64,000 nucleotides of DNA from assembly GCF_900182635.1 (NCBI RefSeq), contig NZ_FXTD01000006.1, positions 62,001-126,000 of the forward strand, written 5' to 3'. Of the stretch, positions 1 to 7,953 are shown piece by piece. The stretch comes from Halorubrum cibi. GTDB lineage: Archaea; Halobacteriota; Halobacteria; Halobacteriales; Haloferacaceae. Every line of letters starts with the position of its first letter. Position 1 is the stretch's first letter. Below the pieces are notes generated by a model. The model made no database searches. It was not told the DNA's origin and saw only the letters and a program-made list of their open reading frames with translations. Both the position numbers and the translations under genes were made by a program.

Positions 1-445
1 CGATTCCGATCGGGAGGAACCCGATTCCGAGCACGCTCGAGACGGCAGTTCCGGCCCCCGCGAGCGCCCCGGCGAGACCCGTTTCCACGTAGTTTGACGA
101 GGAGAACGCCAGCCCGACGAGAAACGTCCCGAGCAGTACGCCTGCGACGGCGCCGATCGTCCCGCCGACGAGCGGAACCAGCCCGGCGAGGACGGTACCG
201 ACGGCGACGGCGACGACGGCGACGCCGAACGCCTTCAACGAGAACCAGCGACCGTCGACGCCGACCCGACCGCCTCCGCTCGACCCGGACACGGAACCCG
301 CGTCCGCGGGGGCGGTCGAGTCCGTGGAAGCACCGGATCTACCTCCTGAGAGGTCGTCGTCGAGGAGGTCGTCGAGGTCGTCGAGCGGATCGCCCTCTCC
401 GGCGTCGACCGCCTCTTCGGCGTCCCGCTCCTTGGAGGGTTGCAT
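1..445 (-). CDS. Hypothetical membrane protein, C-terminus beyond the window
   Basis: The frame begins at the complementary ATG at 443-445 and runs off the left edge. The first ~70 residues are acidic and Gly/Ser rich with repeated Asp-Asp-Leu units and no predicted fold. They are followed by at least three hydrophobic Ala/Val/Gly-rich segments separated by short turns, so this looks like a small polytopic membrane protein with a disordered cytoplasmic N-terminal tail. I do not recognise the family. About 105 nt separate its start from the 3' end of the convergently named epimerase gene, which lies on the same strand upstream. Confidence 0.7.
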   Translation of the reverse strand, partial: MQPSKERDAEEAVDAGEGDPLDDLDDLLDDDLSGGRSGASTDSTAPADAGSVSGSSGGGRVGVDGRWFSLKAFGVAVVAVAVGTVLAGLVPLVGGTIGAVAGVLLGTFLVGLAFSSSNYVETGLAGALAGAGTAVSSVLGIGFLPIGI

Positions 446-549
446 GTCTCCGGATCCGGTACGTGAGGTCTTGTGTCTTGTGCCGAGAGGGATCGCGCCG
501 ATTCACCGGAAATCAGGTGTCGACGGCGGCCCACGGTCGGGCCGTCCCC

Positions 550-1542
550 TCATATCGTGTCTTTCACACCCAGAACCCGCTCTTCCGCCTCGCGGCCGGG
601 GTCCCACTCGCTGCCGTCACGGTCGGACTCGCGGTGGTCGGCGACGCTCCGCGCCATCGCCTCCTCGACGGGCGTCGACTCCCAGCCGAGGTCGGCGAGC
701 GCGCACGTGTCGAGCAGGTGCGGGTACTCCCGGTACAGCGTGAAGTCGGATGGCTCGAGCCCGCCCGCCGCGAGGGCGTCCGCGCTCGCTGGCACGACCG
801 TACACGTCGTGTCGGCGACCGCGGCTATCGTCTCCAGCGTCTCCTCGAGGGTGAGCGCTCGACGGTCACCGACGTTGTACGCCGCGCCGGGATCGCCCCG
901 TTCGGCGACGACCCGGAGCGCTCGCGCCACGTCCTCGACGTACGCCCGGTGCCAGAGGTTCTGGCCGTCGCCGGGGACGACCACGCGGTCGCACGTGAGG
1001 ACGCGGTCGATCCAGTAGTCGAGTCGCTCGGTGTGATCGTGGGGACCGTACACGATACACGGCCTGACGGCCATGGCGTTGACCCCGTCCTCGGCGGCGG
1101 CGAAGACCCCCCGGTCTCCCGCGGCCTTCCGGTTGCCGTAGGTCGCGTCGCTATCGTCGGTCGCCTGTTCGGACGTACACTCCTCGAGAGGCGTCTCGCC
1201 CTCGCGTTTCGGGACGTGCTCGGCCCCGTAGGCCGCCCCGGAGGAGACGTACACGTAGGCGTCGACGTCGGCGAAGAGATCGGTCGCGGCCTCGACGTCG
1301 GCGGGGTGGTACGCCACGCAGTCGATCACGACGTCGGGATCCGCCGACAGCTTCGCGGCCTCCAGGTCGCGGTCGTTCGTCCGGTCGCCGTCGACGTGCG
1401 AGACTCGATCGTCGTCCGCGAACGGGTCCTCGCGGTTCCCGCGGGTCAGCGTCGTAACTCGGTAGTCGTTCTCGATGAGATCCTCGACCGCGTGTCGGCC
1501 GATGAATCGCGTGCCGCCGATGACGAGCGCCGTGTCGGTCAT
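550..1542 (-). CDS. NAD-dependent epimerase/dehydratase (extended SDR)
   Basis: 330 residues. The N-terminus holds a Rossmann dinucleotide motif GGTRFIG at residues 9-15, an acidic residue-rich second strand region, and a downstream Ser plus Tyr-x3-Lys (YGNRK) catalytic set typical of extended short-chain dehydrogenases acting on nucleotide sugars or similar substrates. A VRPCIVYGP segment in the middle matches the substrate-side part of NAD-dependent epimerases. Substrate cannot be told from sequence. Its start is followed upstream by a short gap to a small membrane protein on the same strand, so it may be the second gene of a two-gene unit. Confidence 0.85.
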   Translation of the reverse strand: MTDTALVIGGTRFIGRHAVEDLIENDYRVTTLTRGNREDPFADDDRVSHVDGDRTNDRDLEAAKLSADPDVVIDCVAYHPADVEAATDLFADVDAYVYVSSGAAYGAEHVPKREGETPLEECTSEQATDDSDATYGNRKAAGDRGVFAAAEDGVNAMAVRPCIVYGPHDHTERLDYWIDRVLTCDRVVVPGDGQNLWHRAYVEDVARALRVVAERGDPGAAYNVGDRRALTLEETLETIAAVADTTCTVVPASADALAAGGLEPSDFTLYREYPHLLDTCALADLGWESTPVEEAMARSVADHRESDRDGSEWDPGREAEERVLGVKDTI

Positions 1543-1626
1543 ACCGGTCCTCCGGCGGGCGACGGCAAAAGCGTGGCCGAAGCGGAAGCGAGGGTCGTTC
1601 CCGCGATCTCGCGGGCCGCGTCGAGG

Positions 1627-1782
1627 CTAGTCGTCCGCCTCGCCGTCGGTGTCGCGCGGGCCGTCGCCGCGCCACCGCCTGTACAGGAGGTACGCCACCA
1701 CGAACCCGCCGCCCCAGTAGGCGACAGCGAGGAGGGCGATCCGGAGCCCCGTGAGGAGCTCCGTCGTCGGGATCCCTGCCAT
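1627..1782 (-). CDS. Small single-span membrane protein
   Basis: 51 residues beginning MAGIPTTELL. One long hydrophobic segment (about residues 12-33) is followed by a basic stretch (YRRWRG) and an acidic tail, as expected for a membrane protein with a cytoplasmic C-terminus. A longer in-frame start at 1830 would add 16 residues lacking hydrophobic character; the downstream ATG is preferred because the extra stretch overlaps the AT-rich promoter-like region shared with the divergent zinc-ribbon gene. Function unknown. Confidence 0.5.
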   Translation of the reverse strand: MAGIPTTELLTGLRIALLAVAYWGGGFVVAYLLYRRWRGDGPRDTDGEADD

Positions 1783-1862
1783 ACGCCGACTCGGCGCCTC
1801 GGAGGGATAAACGCACCGAGAGAGGGACAACTACAGGGTACCGGAGTCCGTACCGCCGAGAC

Positions 1863-2441
1863 ATGAGCGAGATCCGTCGACGGCGACCGTGGCTCGCCGT
1901 GCTGTTAGCGCTGTTGATATCCGGGCTCGGCCACGCGTACCTCCGGCGGTGGGCCCGCGCGTTCGGCTGGTACGCCGTGATCACGGCGACGCTCGTCTTC
2001 CTCGTGCCGGACGCGGCCGTCGACCAGCTGCTGGCGCGGGAAACGCCGCCTGCCGTCGACATCGCGCCCGGTCTGCTCGCGGTGCTCGCCAGCGTCGTTG
2101 ACGCGTACGTCCTCGCGATCCGGAACAACCGTCGCTACGACCGCCGACGGGGAGCCGCCGGCGCGCCCACGGGCGCGAATGGAGGTGAAGGGACCGGGAC
2201 GGGAACCGGCACGGTCGAGCGGTCCGGAACGGACGGTGACGCGGCCGACGTCTCCGACACCGGATCCGGGGGGCACGAAAGAGGTGCGAGACGAACCGGC
2301 TCCGACGCCGGAACGAAGTCGCCGGGGGCGGTCCCGTCGACGATCGAGTGTCCCCACTGTGGCCGCGACACCGACGCGGATCTCGACTTCTGTCACTGGT
2401 GTACCGAGCCGATCGACGTCTCGGGTGGAGCGGCGGAGTAG
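1863..2441 (+). CDS. Membrane protein with C-terminal zinc ribbon
   Basis: 192 residues. The N-terminal ~85 residues contain two or three hydrophobic helices; the middle ~70 residues are a Gly/Thr/Asp-rich low-complexity linker with a GTGTGTGT run; the C-terminus carries CPHCG...CHWCTEP, a two-CxxC zinc ribbon of the kind found in many archaeal membrane proteins. The architecture (TM bundle, disordered linker, zinc ribbon) suggests a membrane-tethered interaction protein; no specific role can be assigned. It is divergent from the small membrane protein on the left. Confidence 0.75.
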   Translation: MSEIRRRRPWLAVLLALLISGLGHAYLRRWARAFGWYAVITATLVFLVPDAAVDQLLARETPPAVDIAPGLLAVLASVVDAYVLAIRNNRRYDRRRGAAGAPTGANGGEGTGTGTGTVERSGTDGDAADVSDTGSGGHERGARRTGSDAGTKSPGAVPSTIECPHCGRDTDADLDFCHWCTEPIDVSGGAAE

Positions 2442-2463
2442 CGCGGGGACCGCCGTCACTCTC

Positions 2464-3117
2464 TCACCGAAGCCGCGCCTCGACGAACGCGACCACGTCG
2501 GCGAGCTCCGCCTGCCCGATCCCGTGGCCGGTCGCGTACGTCTCGTAGGTCACGTCCGCACCGATCTCGGCGAGCCGGTCGGCTGCCGCCTCGGCCCTCG
2601 AATCGGGGATCACGCGATCGCCCGTGCCGGCACCGACGAAGACCGGTTTCCCCTCGATCCCCTCGGGAGTCAGATCGAGGTGCGAGTCGGGCAGGTAGCC
2701 GTGGAGCCCGACGACCCAGTCGTAGGAATCGGGGGTCTCCAAGAGCAGCGAGAGGCTCGTGATCGCACCCTGACTGAACCCGAGCAGCCCGATCCGGTCG
2801 GCGTCGAGGCCGTAGGCGTCGGTCGCGGCCGACACGCTCTCGTCGATCAGATCGAGGCTCCGGCGGAAGTCCTCGACGTGCGGCTGGCTCTCGTGGAGTC
2901 CGCCGCCGGAGAGGTCGAGCTCGTACCACGTGTAGCCTCCTTGGAGCGGGTCGGGCGCGCGGAGACTGATCACGTGAAGGTCGTCCGGCAGCGACTCGGC
3001 GACCGGAAGGAGGTCCTCCTCGTCGGCGCCGCGGCCGTGGAGCACGAAGACCGCCGGGGCGGGGCCGGCGTCGTGGTCGGGAGCGACGTGGACGTGTTCC
3101 AGCGGAAGATCGGTCAT
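2464..3117 (-). CDS. Alpha/beta hydrolase, phospholipase/carboxylesterase type
   Basis: 217 residues from the ATG complement at 3115-3117. It shows the oxyanion-hole motif HGRGADEED (residues 27-35), the nucleophile elbow GFSQGA with Ser115, the acid Asp167 in GDRVIP and the base His198 in GHGIG, i.e. a complete serine hydrolase triad in family order. Length equals that of bacterial and archaeal carboxylesterases (about 210-220 residues) that hydrolyse short acyl esters. The open frame extends further upstream but the upstream part is repetitive Gly/Pro/Arg-rich sequence produced by a 28-bp tandem repeat, so the start at 3117 is preferred. Confidence 0.88.
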   Translation of the reverse strand: MTDLPLEHVHVAPDHDAGPAPAVFVLHGRGADEEDLLPVAESLPDDLHVISLRAPDPLQGGYTWYELDLSGGGLHESQPHVEDFRRSLDLIDESVSAATDAYGLDADRIGLLGFSQGAITSLSLLLETPDSYDWVVGLHGYLPDSHLDLTPEGIEGKPVFVGAGTGDRVIPDSRAEAAADRLAEIGADVTYETYATGHGIGQAELADVVAFVEARLR

Positions 3118-3174
3118 GTGGAGAGGTTCGACCGCTCGGCGGTTGTATCCGTCGACCGCGGCAGCGGCCGGCGT

Positions 3175-3255
3175 GCGTGCGGTCGGGGCGGGGTCGGAGG
3201 CGGCGTGCGGTCGGGGCGGAGTCGGAGGCGGCGTACGGTCCGGGCGGATCCGGCG
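3175..3255. repeat. 28-bp tandem repeat, about 2.9 copies
   Basis: Copies at 3175-3202 and 3203-3230 differ at one base; a diverged third copy runs from 3231 to about 3255. The unit is a G-rich sequence built from GGTCGGGGCGG and GTCGGAGGCGG. It fills the gap between the hydrolase start and the stop of the DUF5799-like gene. Confidence 0.85.
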
Positions 3256-3256
3256 A

Positions 3257-3721
3257 TCACTCCTGGTAAGCGACCCGCACCTGCTCCCACTTGCCGACCT
3301 GCTCGAGGTGCGCCTGAAGCTCCTCGGCGTACTCCTCGAGGAGCCGTTCAGCCGCCTCCAGCTCCTCGTCGCTCGTGCCGCCGCCTCCGCCGCCGAGGCC
3401 GAGTGCTCCCTTGATCGAGTCGACGATCCCGCCGCCGCCGTCGCCGGAGCCACCGGATCCGCCTCCCGCGCCGGCCCCGCCGCCCATCGCGGCGACCTGC
3501 GACCGGACGTTCTCCAGTTCCGGCATGATCGCGGGGAGGTTCGAGGTGTCGGCGACGATCCGCGCCGCCTCGGGGTCACCGGAGTCCTCGATCTCGAACT
3601 CCGCCGCGGTCATGATCAGTCCCCACTCCTGACTGGAGAACCGGGAGGCCATCACGCGGTCGTTGAACTCGTTGTCGACGGTCATTCGCTCGCCGACGAT
3701 CGCGTCGGTCCACTCACTCAT
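3257..3721 (-). CDS. DUF5799-like haloarchaeal protein
   Basis: 154 residues. The N-terminal ~75 residues (with SRFSSQEWGLIMTA and an acidic helix) resemble my recollection of the haloarchaeal DUF5799 family; the middle is an almost pure Gly/Ala/Ser linker (two Gly-rich runs around residues 79-115); the C-terminal ~40 residues form a predicted amphipathic, Glu-rich helix. Soluble and acidic, with no catalytic motif visible. Start chosen at the ATG complement 3719-3721, directly before a short spacer to the divergent halocyanin promoter. The family name is from memory and the function is unknown. Confidence 0.7.
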   Translation of the reverse strand: MSEWTDAIVGERMTVDNEFNDRVMASRFSSQEWGLIMTAAEFEIEDSGDPEAARIVADTSNLPAIMPELENVRSQVAAMGGGAGAGGGSGGSGDGGGGIVDSIKGALGLGGGGGGTSDEELEAAERLLEEYAEELQAHLEQVGKWEQVRVAYQE

Positions 3722-3812
3722 ACGAACGCCTTCGGCGCTATCGGTGAAAAACCCGTTCCCATCGCCGGGGAGCGGCCGAGACGTTTTACCCGATCGGCGG
3801 CGTCCCCACCAC

Positions 3813-4223
3813 ATGGTCGAACGCAGCCGTCGCGCGCTCGTCGGGTCGTGTGGTGCCGCCTCGCTCGCCCTCCTCGCCGGATGTGCCGGGTTGACCGGCG
3901 GAACGGGCGGAGGCGGTGAGGACGCGGAGCCGGTCGATCGAACCGGGCGGGAGACGGTCGAGGTCGCCGTCGGGGCCGGAAACGGGCTCTCCTTTTCGCC
4001 GGCGAACGTTCGGATCGATCCCGGGACGACCGTCGTCTGGGAGTGGACCGGCGAGGGCGGCGGCCACAACGTCGTCGACGTCGACGGGGCCTTCGAGTCC
4101 GAGCTGACCGACGAGGCCGGCCACACCTTCGAGCACGCCTTCGAGGAGGCGGGCGTTCACGAGTACGTCTGTACCCCGCACCAGACGCAGGGGATGCGTG
4201 GGGTCGTCGAGGTCGTCGAGTGA
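3813..4223 (+). CDS. Halocyanin-type blue copper lipoprotein
   Basis: 136 residues. A twin-Arg-like N-terminus (SRRALVG) precedes a hydrophobic stretch and the lipobox LAGC with Cys24, so the mature protein should be lipid-anchored outside the cell. The plastocyanin fold is marked by FSPANVRIDPGTTV, the copper ligand His85 (GGHNVV) and the C-terminal ligand cluster Cys120, His123 and Met128 (YVCTPHQTQGM). Such proteins carry electrons between membrane complexes. The start at 3813 lies about 27 nt after a TTTTACC TATA-like box near 3785, consistent with a leaderless transcript. Confidence 0.93.
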   Translation: MVERSRRALVGSCGAASLALLAGCAGLTGGTGGGGEDAEPVDRTGRETVEVAVGAGNGLSFSPANVRIDPGTTVVWEWTGEGGGHNVVDVDGAFESELTDEAGHTFEHAFEEAGVHEYVCTPHQTQGMRGVVEVVE

Positions 4224-4345
4224 GGATCGAAGCGGTGACCGGACGTCCCGTCGCTCTCGGCTGATCGGTTCTGCGGCGGGACGAACCGCCCCCACCGCTC
4301 GAACGGGAAGCGAAGCGATTAGTCGCGGCCGCCGCAAGGTCGCGT

Positions 4346-5566
4346 ATGGAGACGACGGAGACGTTCCGCGGGCTGGAGAGTCGCGCGTCCGGTCGGGTGT
4401 ACGAGACGGCCGACCCGACGGAACTCCCGGACGACGCGGACCACCTCGAGGCGACCTACGACTACGACGCGATCGACCCCGAGACCTTCCTCGATGGAAG
4501 TGGCGGAAGCGTCGTCGACGACGGCGAGCCAGCCGTGGCGGGCCACTGGCGGTACGACGCGCTCCTGCCGTTCCCCGCGTCGACCGGACTCTCCGCCAGC
4601 GAGGGGTCGACGCCGCTGGTTCCGACCGAGCGGCTGGCCGACGAACTCGGCGTCGCGAGCGTGTACGTCAAAGACGAGGGGCGAAACCCGACGGGAACCG
4701 TCCTCGACCGCGGGCTCTCCGTCGCGATGACCGCGGTCGCGGGAGTCGCCGCCGACCGCGAGGTGGAGCCGCTGGCGTGTGCGAGCCCCGGCAACGCCGG
4801 GCAGTCGATGGCGGCGTACGCGGGGCGGGCGGACCTGCGGTCATACGCGTTCGTCCCGTCGCGGTGCGCGTTCTCGAACAAGGCGATGACGAACGTCCAC
4901 GGCGGCGACATGCGGGTGGTCGGCGGGCGCTATCCCGACGCGGCCGCCGCCGTCGACGACCAACTGGAGACCGACTACACCGACCTCAACGAGTTCGCGA
5001 CTCCCTACCGCCACGAAGGGATCAAGACGGTCGCGTTCGAACTCGTCGCCGACCTCGGGGACGCGCCCGACGCCGTCGTCGTCCCGACGGGCACCGGCGA
5101 GGTGCTCGCGGGCGTGTACAAGGGTTTCGCCGAGCTGGCGCGGATCGGCGCGATCGACGCGGTTCCCCGGCTGGTCGCGGCTCAAGCGAGCGGCTGTGCC
5201 CCGATCGCGGCCGCGATCGAGCGCGGGCTCGACGAGCCTGAGCCGTGGTCCACGCCCGACACGATCTGCGGCGAACTGGAGATCCCCGATCCCGCCGGCG
5301 GCCGCGAGGCCCTGGAGGCGATCGAGGAGAGCGGCGGGACGGCGGTGACGGCCGACGACGAGGACGTCCTCGCGAGTGCGGTCGCCGTCGCCCAGAACGA
5401 GGTGATCGAGATGGGCGCGGCCGGCGGGGCCGCGCCGGCGGGTGCGTGGGAACTCGCCGAGGAGGACTACTTCGACGGCGACGAGACGGTCGTCCTGCTC
5501 AACACCGACGCCGGACTCAAGACGCCCGACGTGTTGCGCAGCCACCTGATGGGACAGGGGGTCTGA
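4346..5566 (+). CDS. Threonine synthase homologue lacking the PLP lysine
   Basis: 406 residues with the overall plan of archaeal threonine synthases: N-terminal zone ending in VPTERLADELG, a KDEGRNPTG segment (109-117), SPGNAGQSMAAYA, an AFSNKAMTNVHGG segment, and the phosphate-cup equivalent VPTGTGEVL. In the family the KDEG-NPTG stretch is followed by SFK, whose Lys forms the Schiff base with PLP. Here the equivalent residues are T118-V119-L120, so Lys is replaced by Leu while the following Arg-Gly is kept. The protein may be a non-catalytic or altered paralogue; PLP-fold membership is clear, threonine synthase activity is not. Confidence 0.85.
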   Translation: METTETFRGLESRASGRVYETADPTELPDDADHLEATYDYDAIDPETFLDGSGGSVVDDGEPAVAGHWRYDALLPFPASTGLSASEGSTPLVPTERLADELGVASVYVKDEGRNPTGTVLDRGLSVAMTAVAGVAADREVEPLACASPGNAGQSMAAYAGRADLRSYAFVPSRCAFSNKAMTNVHGGDMRVVGGRYPDAAAAVDDQLETDYTDLNEFATPYRHEGIKTVAFELVADLGDAPDAVVVPTGTGEVLAGVYKGFAELARIGAIDAVPRLVAAQASGCAPIAAAIERGLDEPEPWSTPDTICGELEIPDPAGGREALEAIEESGGTAVTADDEDVLASAVAVAQNEVIEMGAAGGAAPAGAWELAEEDYFDGDETVVLLNTDAGLKTPDVLRSHLMGQGV

Positions 5567-5638
5567 GACCCCCGGCAGGTGTGGCTCGCGGAGTCTGTTT
5601 CCACGATCGGTGAGCTCCCTACGGCCGGCGAGCCCCCC

Positions 5639-6748
5639 CTACGGCCGGCGGGTCACGCCGACGGCGAGCGTCGCGAGCACGGCCAGCACCGCGGCGACGA
5701 CTCCGAATCCGGGAGCCGCCTCTCCCGTTCCCGACGAGCCGTCATCGGCGCTCTGATCGCCCTCCTCGCTGCTCGCGTCGTACTCCTCGACCGCGTCCGC
5801 GATGGTCGCGGTCGTCTCCATCACGCTGCGGGGTGCCGGCTGGTTCAGCCACTGGACTTCGACCACGACCGCGTTCCCCTCCCGGCCGGCGGTCGTGCTC
5901 GCGTACGGCTCCTCGTCCATGATCGGCGCGTCGGGATCGTTGACGAGGATGAGTTCGGGATCCAGCTCGAGGACGACCTCGGCCGAGAGCTGCGGGTACC
6001 CCTCGTGCTCGGCGGCGGCGACGTTCTCGACCCCGCCGATCGTCATCAGCTCGTCGATGAAGGTGTCGCCGGCGGCGACGAACCCGCTCCCCAGCGGGTA
6101 GAGCGCGGCCGGCCGATCGAGGTCAGCGGTCCGGTTCCGGACCTCCTCAACGGTGTCGTTCATCTCCGCGTTGGTCTCGGCGGCGGCGTCACACTCGCCG
6201 ACGAGTCGGCCGACCGTCTCGGTCTTGTCGGCGATGTCGTCGACGTTAGTCGCCTCGGGGAAGTGGTACACCGTGAGTCCGGCGTTCCGGAGCGCCTCGA
6301 CCTGGTCTGCGGAGGCGTTGGGTGCCAACACCAGGTCGGGATCGGTGTCGACGACCCGCTCGACGCTGACGCCGAGTCCCGCCGCGGAGACGTTCGCCTT
6401 CCCTCCCGCGCCGTCGAGGTACGCGGCGTACTGGGTCACGCCGACGACGCGGTCGCGCGCGCCGATCTCCCACAGCGTCTGTGCGGCCGAGGGGTTCGTC
6501 GTCGCGATCCGCTCCGGTCGCTCCTCGAGCGCGATCGTCTCGCCCGTCGCGTCGGTCGTCTCGAGCGGGAACGAACACGCGGCGTCGTCCGTCTGGTGAG
6601 TCCCCGTCTGATGGATCCCCGTCCCGCGAATCTCCGTGGCCTCTCCCGTCTCGATCGTCGGCTGTGCGCCCGCCGCCCCGCCCGCGACGCCGCCCAGGAG
6701 GGCCGTCGTCACGAGCAGGGCGACCGTGACCGCGAAGCTGTCTCGCAT
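5639..6748 (-). CDS. btuF: Corrinoid (BtuF-like) ABC transporter substrate-binding protein, PGF-CTERM anchored
   Basis: 369 residues. A signal peptide (residues 1-28, ending AGGAAGAQ) leads into a class III periplasmic-binding fold: RPERIATTNPSAAQ, VVGVTQY, DPDLVLAPN, GLTVYHFP and the C-terminal half with ELDPELILVND. After an acidic Ser/Asp linker the protein ends with a PGF motif, a hydrophobic helix and RRP, the archaeosortase-processed PGF-CTERM anchor. It is divergent from the permease and ATPase genes. The two lobes and gene order match BtuF; haem or iron-chelate binding by the same fold cannot be excluded. Confidence 0.85.
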   Translation of the reverse strand: MRDSFAVTVALLVTTALLGGVAGGAAGAQPTIETGEATEIRGTGIHQTGTHQTDDAACSFPLETTDATGETIALEERPERIATTNPSAAQTLWEIGARDRVVGVTQYAAYLDGAGGKANVSAAGLGVSVERVVDTDPDLVLAPNASADQVEALRNAGLTVYHFPEATNVDDIADKTETVGRLVGECDAAAETNAEMNDTVEEVRNRTADLDRPAALYPLGSGFVAAGDTFIDELMTIGGVENVAAAEHEGYPQLSAEVVLELDPELILVNDPDAPIMDEEPYASTTAGREGNAVVVEVQWLNQPAPRSVMETTATIADAVEEYDASSEEGDQSADDGSSGTGEAAPGFGVVAAVLAVLATLAVGVTRRP

Positions 6749-6810
6749 CGACGTATCGACACGGGCGGTCCAATAAGTATTTACCTACTACAAGTTTTGT
6801 TGCCTATCGA
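6749..6810. promoter_or_regulatory. Divergent btuF / btuC promoter region
   Basis: A 62-nt AT-rich spacer between divergent starts. It contains AATAAGTATTTACC (about 6771-6784), which is about 27 nt before the btuF ATG on the minus strand, and AAGTTTTGTTG (about 6791-6801) before btuC. Both genes therefore look nearly leaderless. I see no TTAGG-type iron box, which argues against DtxR-type iron control. Confidence 0.55.
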
Positions 6811-7953
6811 ATGCGAGTCCGGCGTCGAGCCGTCGCGTGGTCGACCGCGTTAGCGGCCGCGCTGGCCGTTGTCGTCGTCGTCAGCGCCGGTATCGGTCCG
6901 GTTCGGATCCCGCCCGCGGAGGTGCTGAAGATCGTCTTGAACGCGGCGGTCGTGCCCGCGGGCGTGGAGTTCGGCACGGCGGGCGTCGGGCCGCTCGCGC
7001 TCCCCGGTGTCGAGTTCGCCTACCGGTCGCCGTTCGCGTTCCCGGTCGACGACGTCCACCGCCGGATCGTGCTGCTCGTCAGGCTCCCGCGGATCCTGCT
7101 CGCGGCGCTCGTCGGGTTCTCGCTCGCGGCCGCGGGCACCGTGATGCAGGGGTTCTTCCGGAACCCGATGGCCGACCCGTCGATCATCGGCGTCTCCTCG
7201 GGCGCGGCCGTCGGCGCGGTGTCGTTCATCGTCTTCCCGGTCGCGCTGTCGACGACGCTGACGCTCCCGCTTCTCGGCGCGGTCGACGTGGGCGTCTCCT
7301 ACGGGGCCGGCGTGAGCCTGTTCGCGTTCGTCGGCGCGCTGGTCGCGGCGTTCGGCGTGTACGCCATCGCGACCCGGCACGGCCGGACTCCGGTCGCGAC
7401 GCTGCTCTTGGCGGGCGTGGCCGTCCAGACGTTCCTCGGCGCGGTCATCTCGTACCTCCAACTGCGCGCCGGCGAGTCGCTCCGACGGATCGTCGCGTGG
7501 CTGATGGGCCACCTCTCGGGGGCAGCCTGGAGCGAGGTCGCGGTCGCGGCGCTCGTCGTCCCGCCGCTTTTCGCGGTGCTTCTCGCGTACGCTCGCGATC
7601 TCAACGTCCTGCTGCTCGGCGAGGAGGAGGCCCGTGGACTCGGCATAGCGGTCGAGCGCACGAAGCGGATCCTGCTCGCGACGAGCGCGCTGATCACGGC
7701 CGCGGGCGTCGCGTTCGCGGGGATCATCGGGTTCGTCGGCCTGATCGTCCCGCACATGCTCCGGCTCGTCGTCGGTCCCGATCACCGAATACTGCTCCCG
7801 ACCGCGGCGCTCTCGGGCGGGGCGTTCCTCGTCGCCGCCGACACCGCCGCCCGCTCCGGTACCGCCGAGTTGCCGGTCGGCGTCGTCACTGCCGCCGTCG
7901 GCGCGCCCTTCTTCGTCTACCTGCTGATGAACCGCGAGGTGTACGAGCTGTGA
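6811..7953 (+). CDS. btuC: Corrinoid ABC transporter permease (FecCD/BtuC family)
   Basis: 380 residues with about ten hydrophobic segments. Family landmarks are RLPRILLAALVGFSLAAAG near the first helices, GFFRNPMADPSIIGVSSGAA (the loop contacting the ATPase and binding protein), ARDLNVLLLGEEEARGLG (coupling helix region) and GFVGLIVPHMLRL near the C-terminus. It shares a divergent promoter with btuF and its stop codon overlaps the GTG start of the ATPase gene, so the two are translationally coupled. Length is slightly above the usual ~330-350 because of a longer first periplasmic loop. Confidence 0.92.
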   Translation: MRVRRRAVAWSTALAAALAVVVVVSAGIGPVRIPPAEVLKIVLNAAVVPAGVEFGTAGVGPLALPGVEFAYRSPFAFPVDDVHRRIVLLVRLPRILLAALVGFSLAAAGTVMQGFFRNPMADPSIIGVSSGAAVGAVSFIVFPVALSTTLTLPLLGAVDVGVSYGAGVSLFAFVGALVAAFGVYAIATRHGRTPVATLLLAGVAVQTFLGAVISYLQLRAGESLRRIVAWLMGHLSGAAWSEVAVAALVVPPLFAVLLAYARDLNVLLLGEEEARGLGIAVERTKRILLATSALITAAGVAFAGIIGFVGLIVPHMLRLVVGPDHRILLPTAALSGGAFLVAADTAARSGTAELPVGVVTAAVGAPFFVYLLMNREVYEL

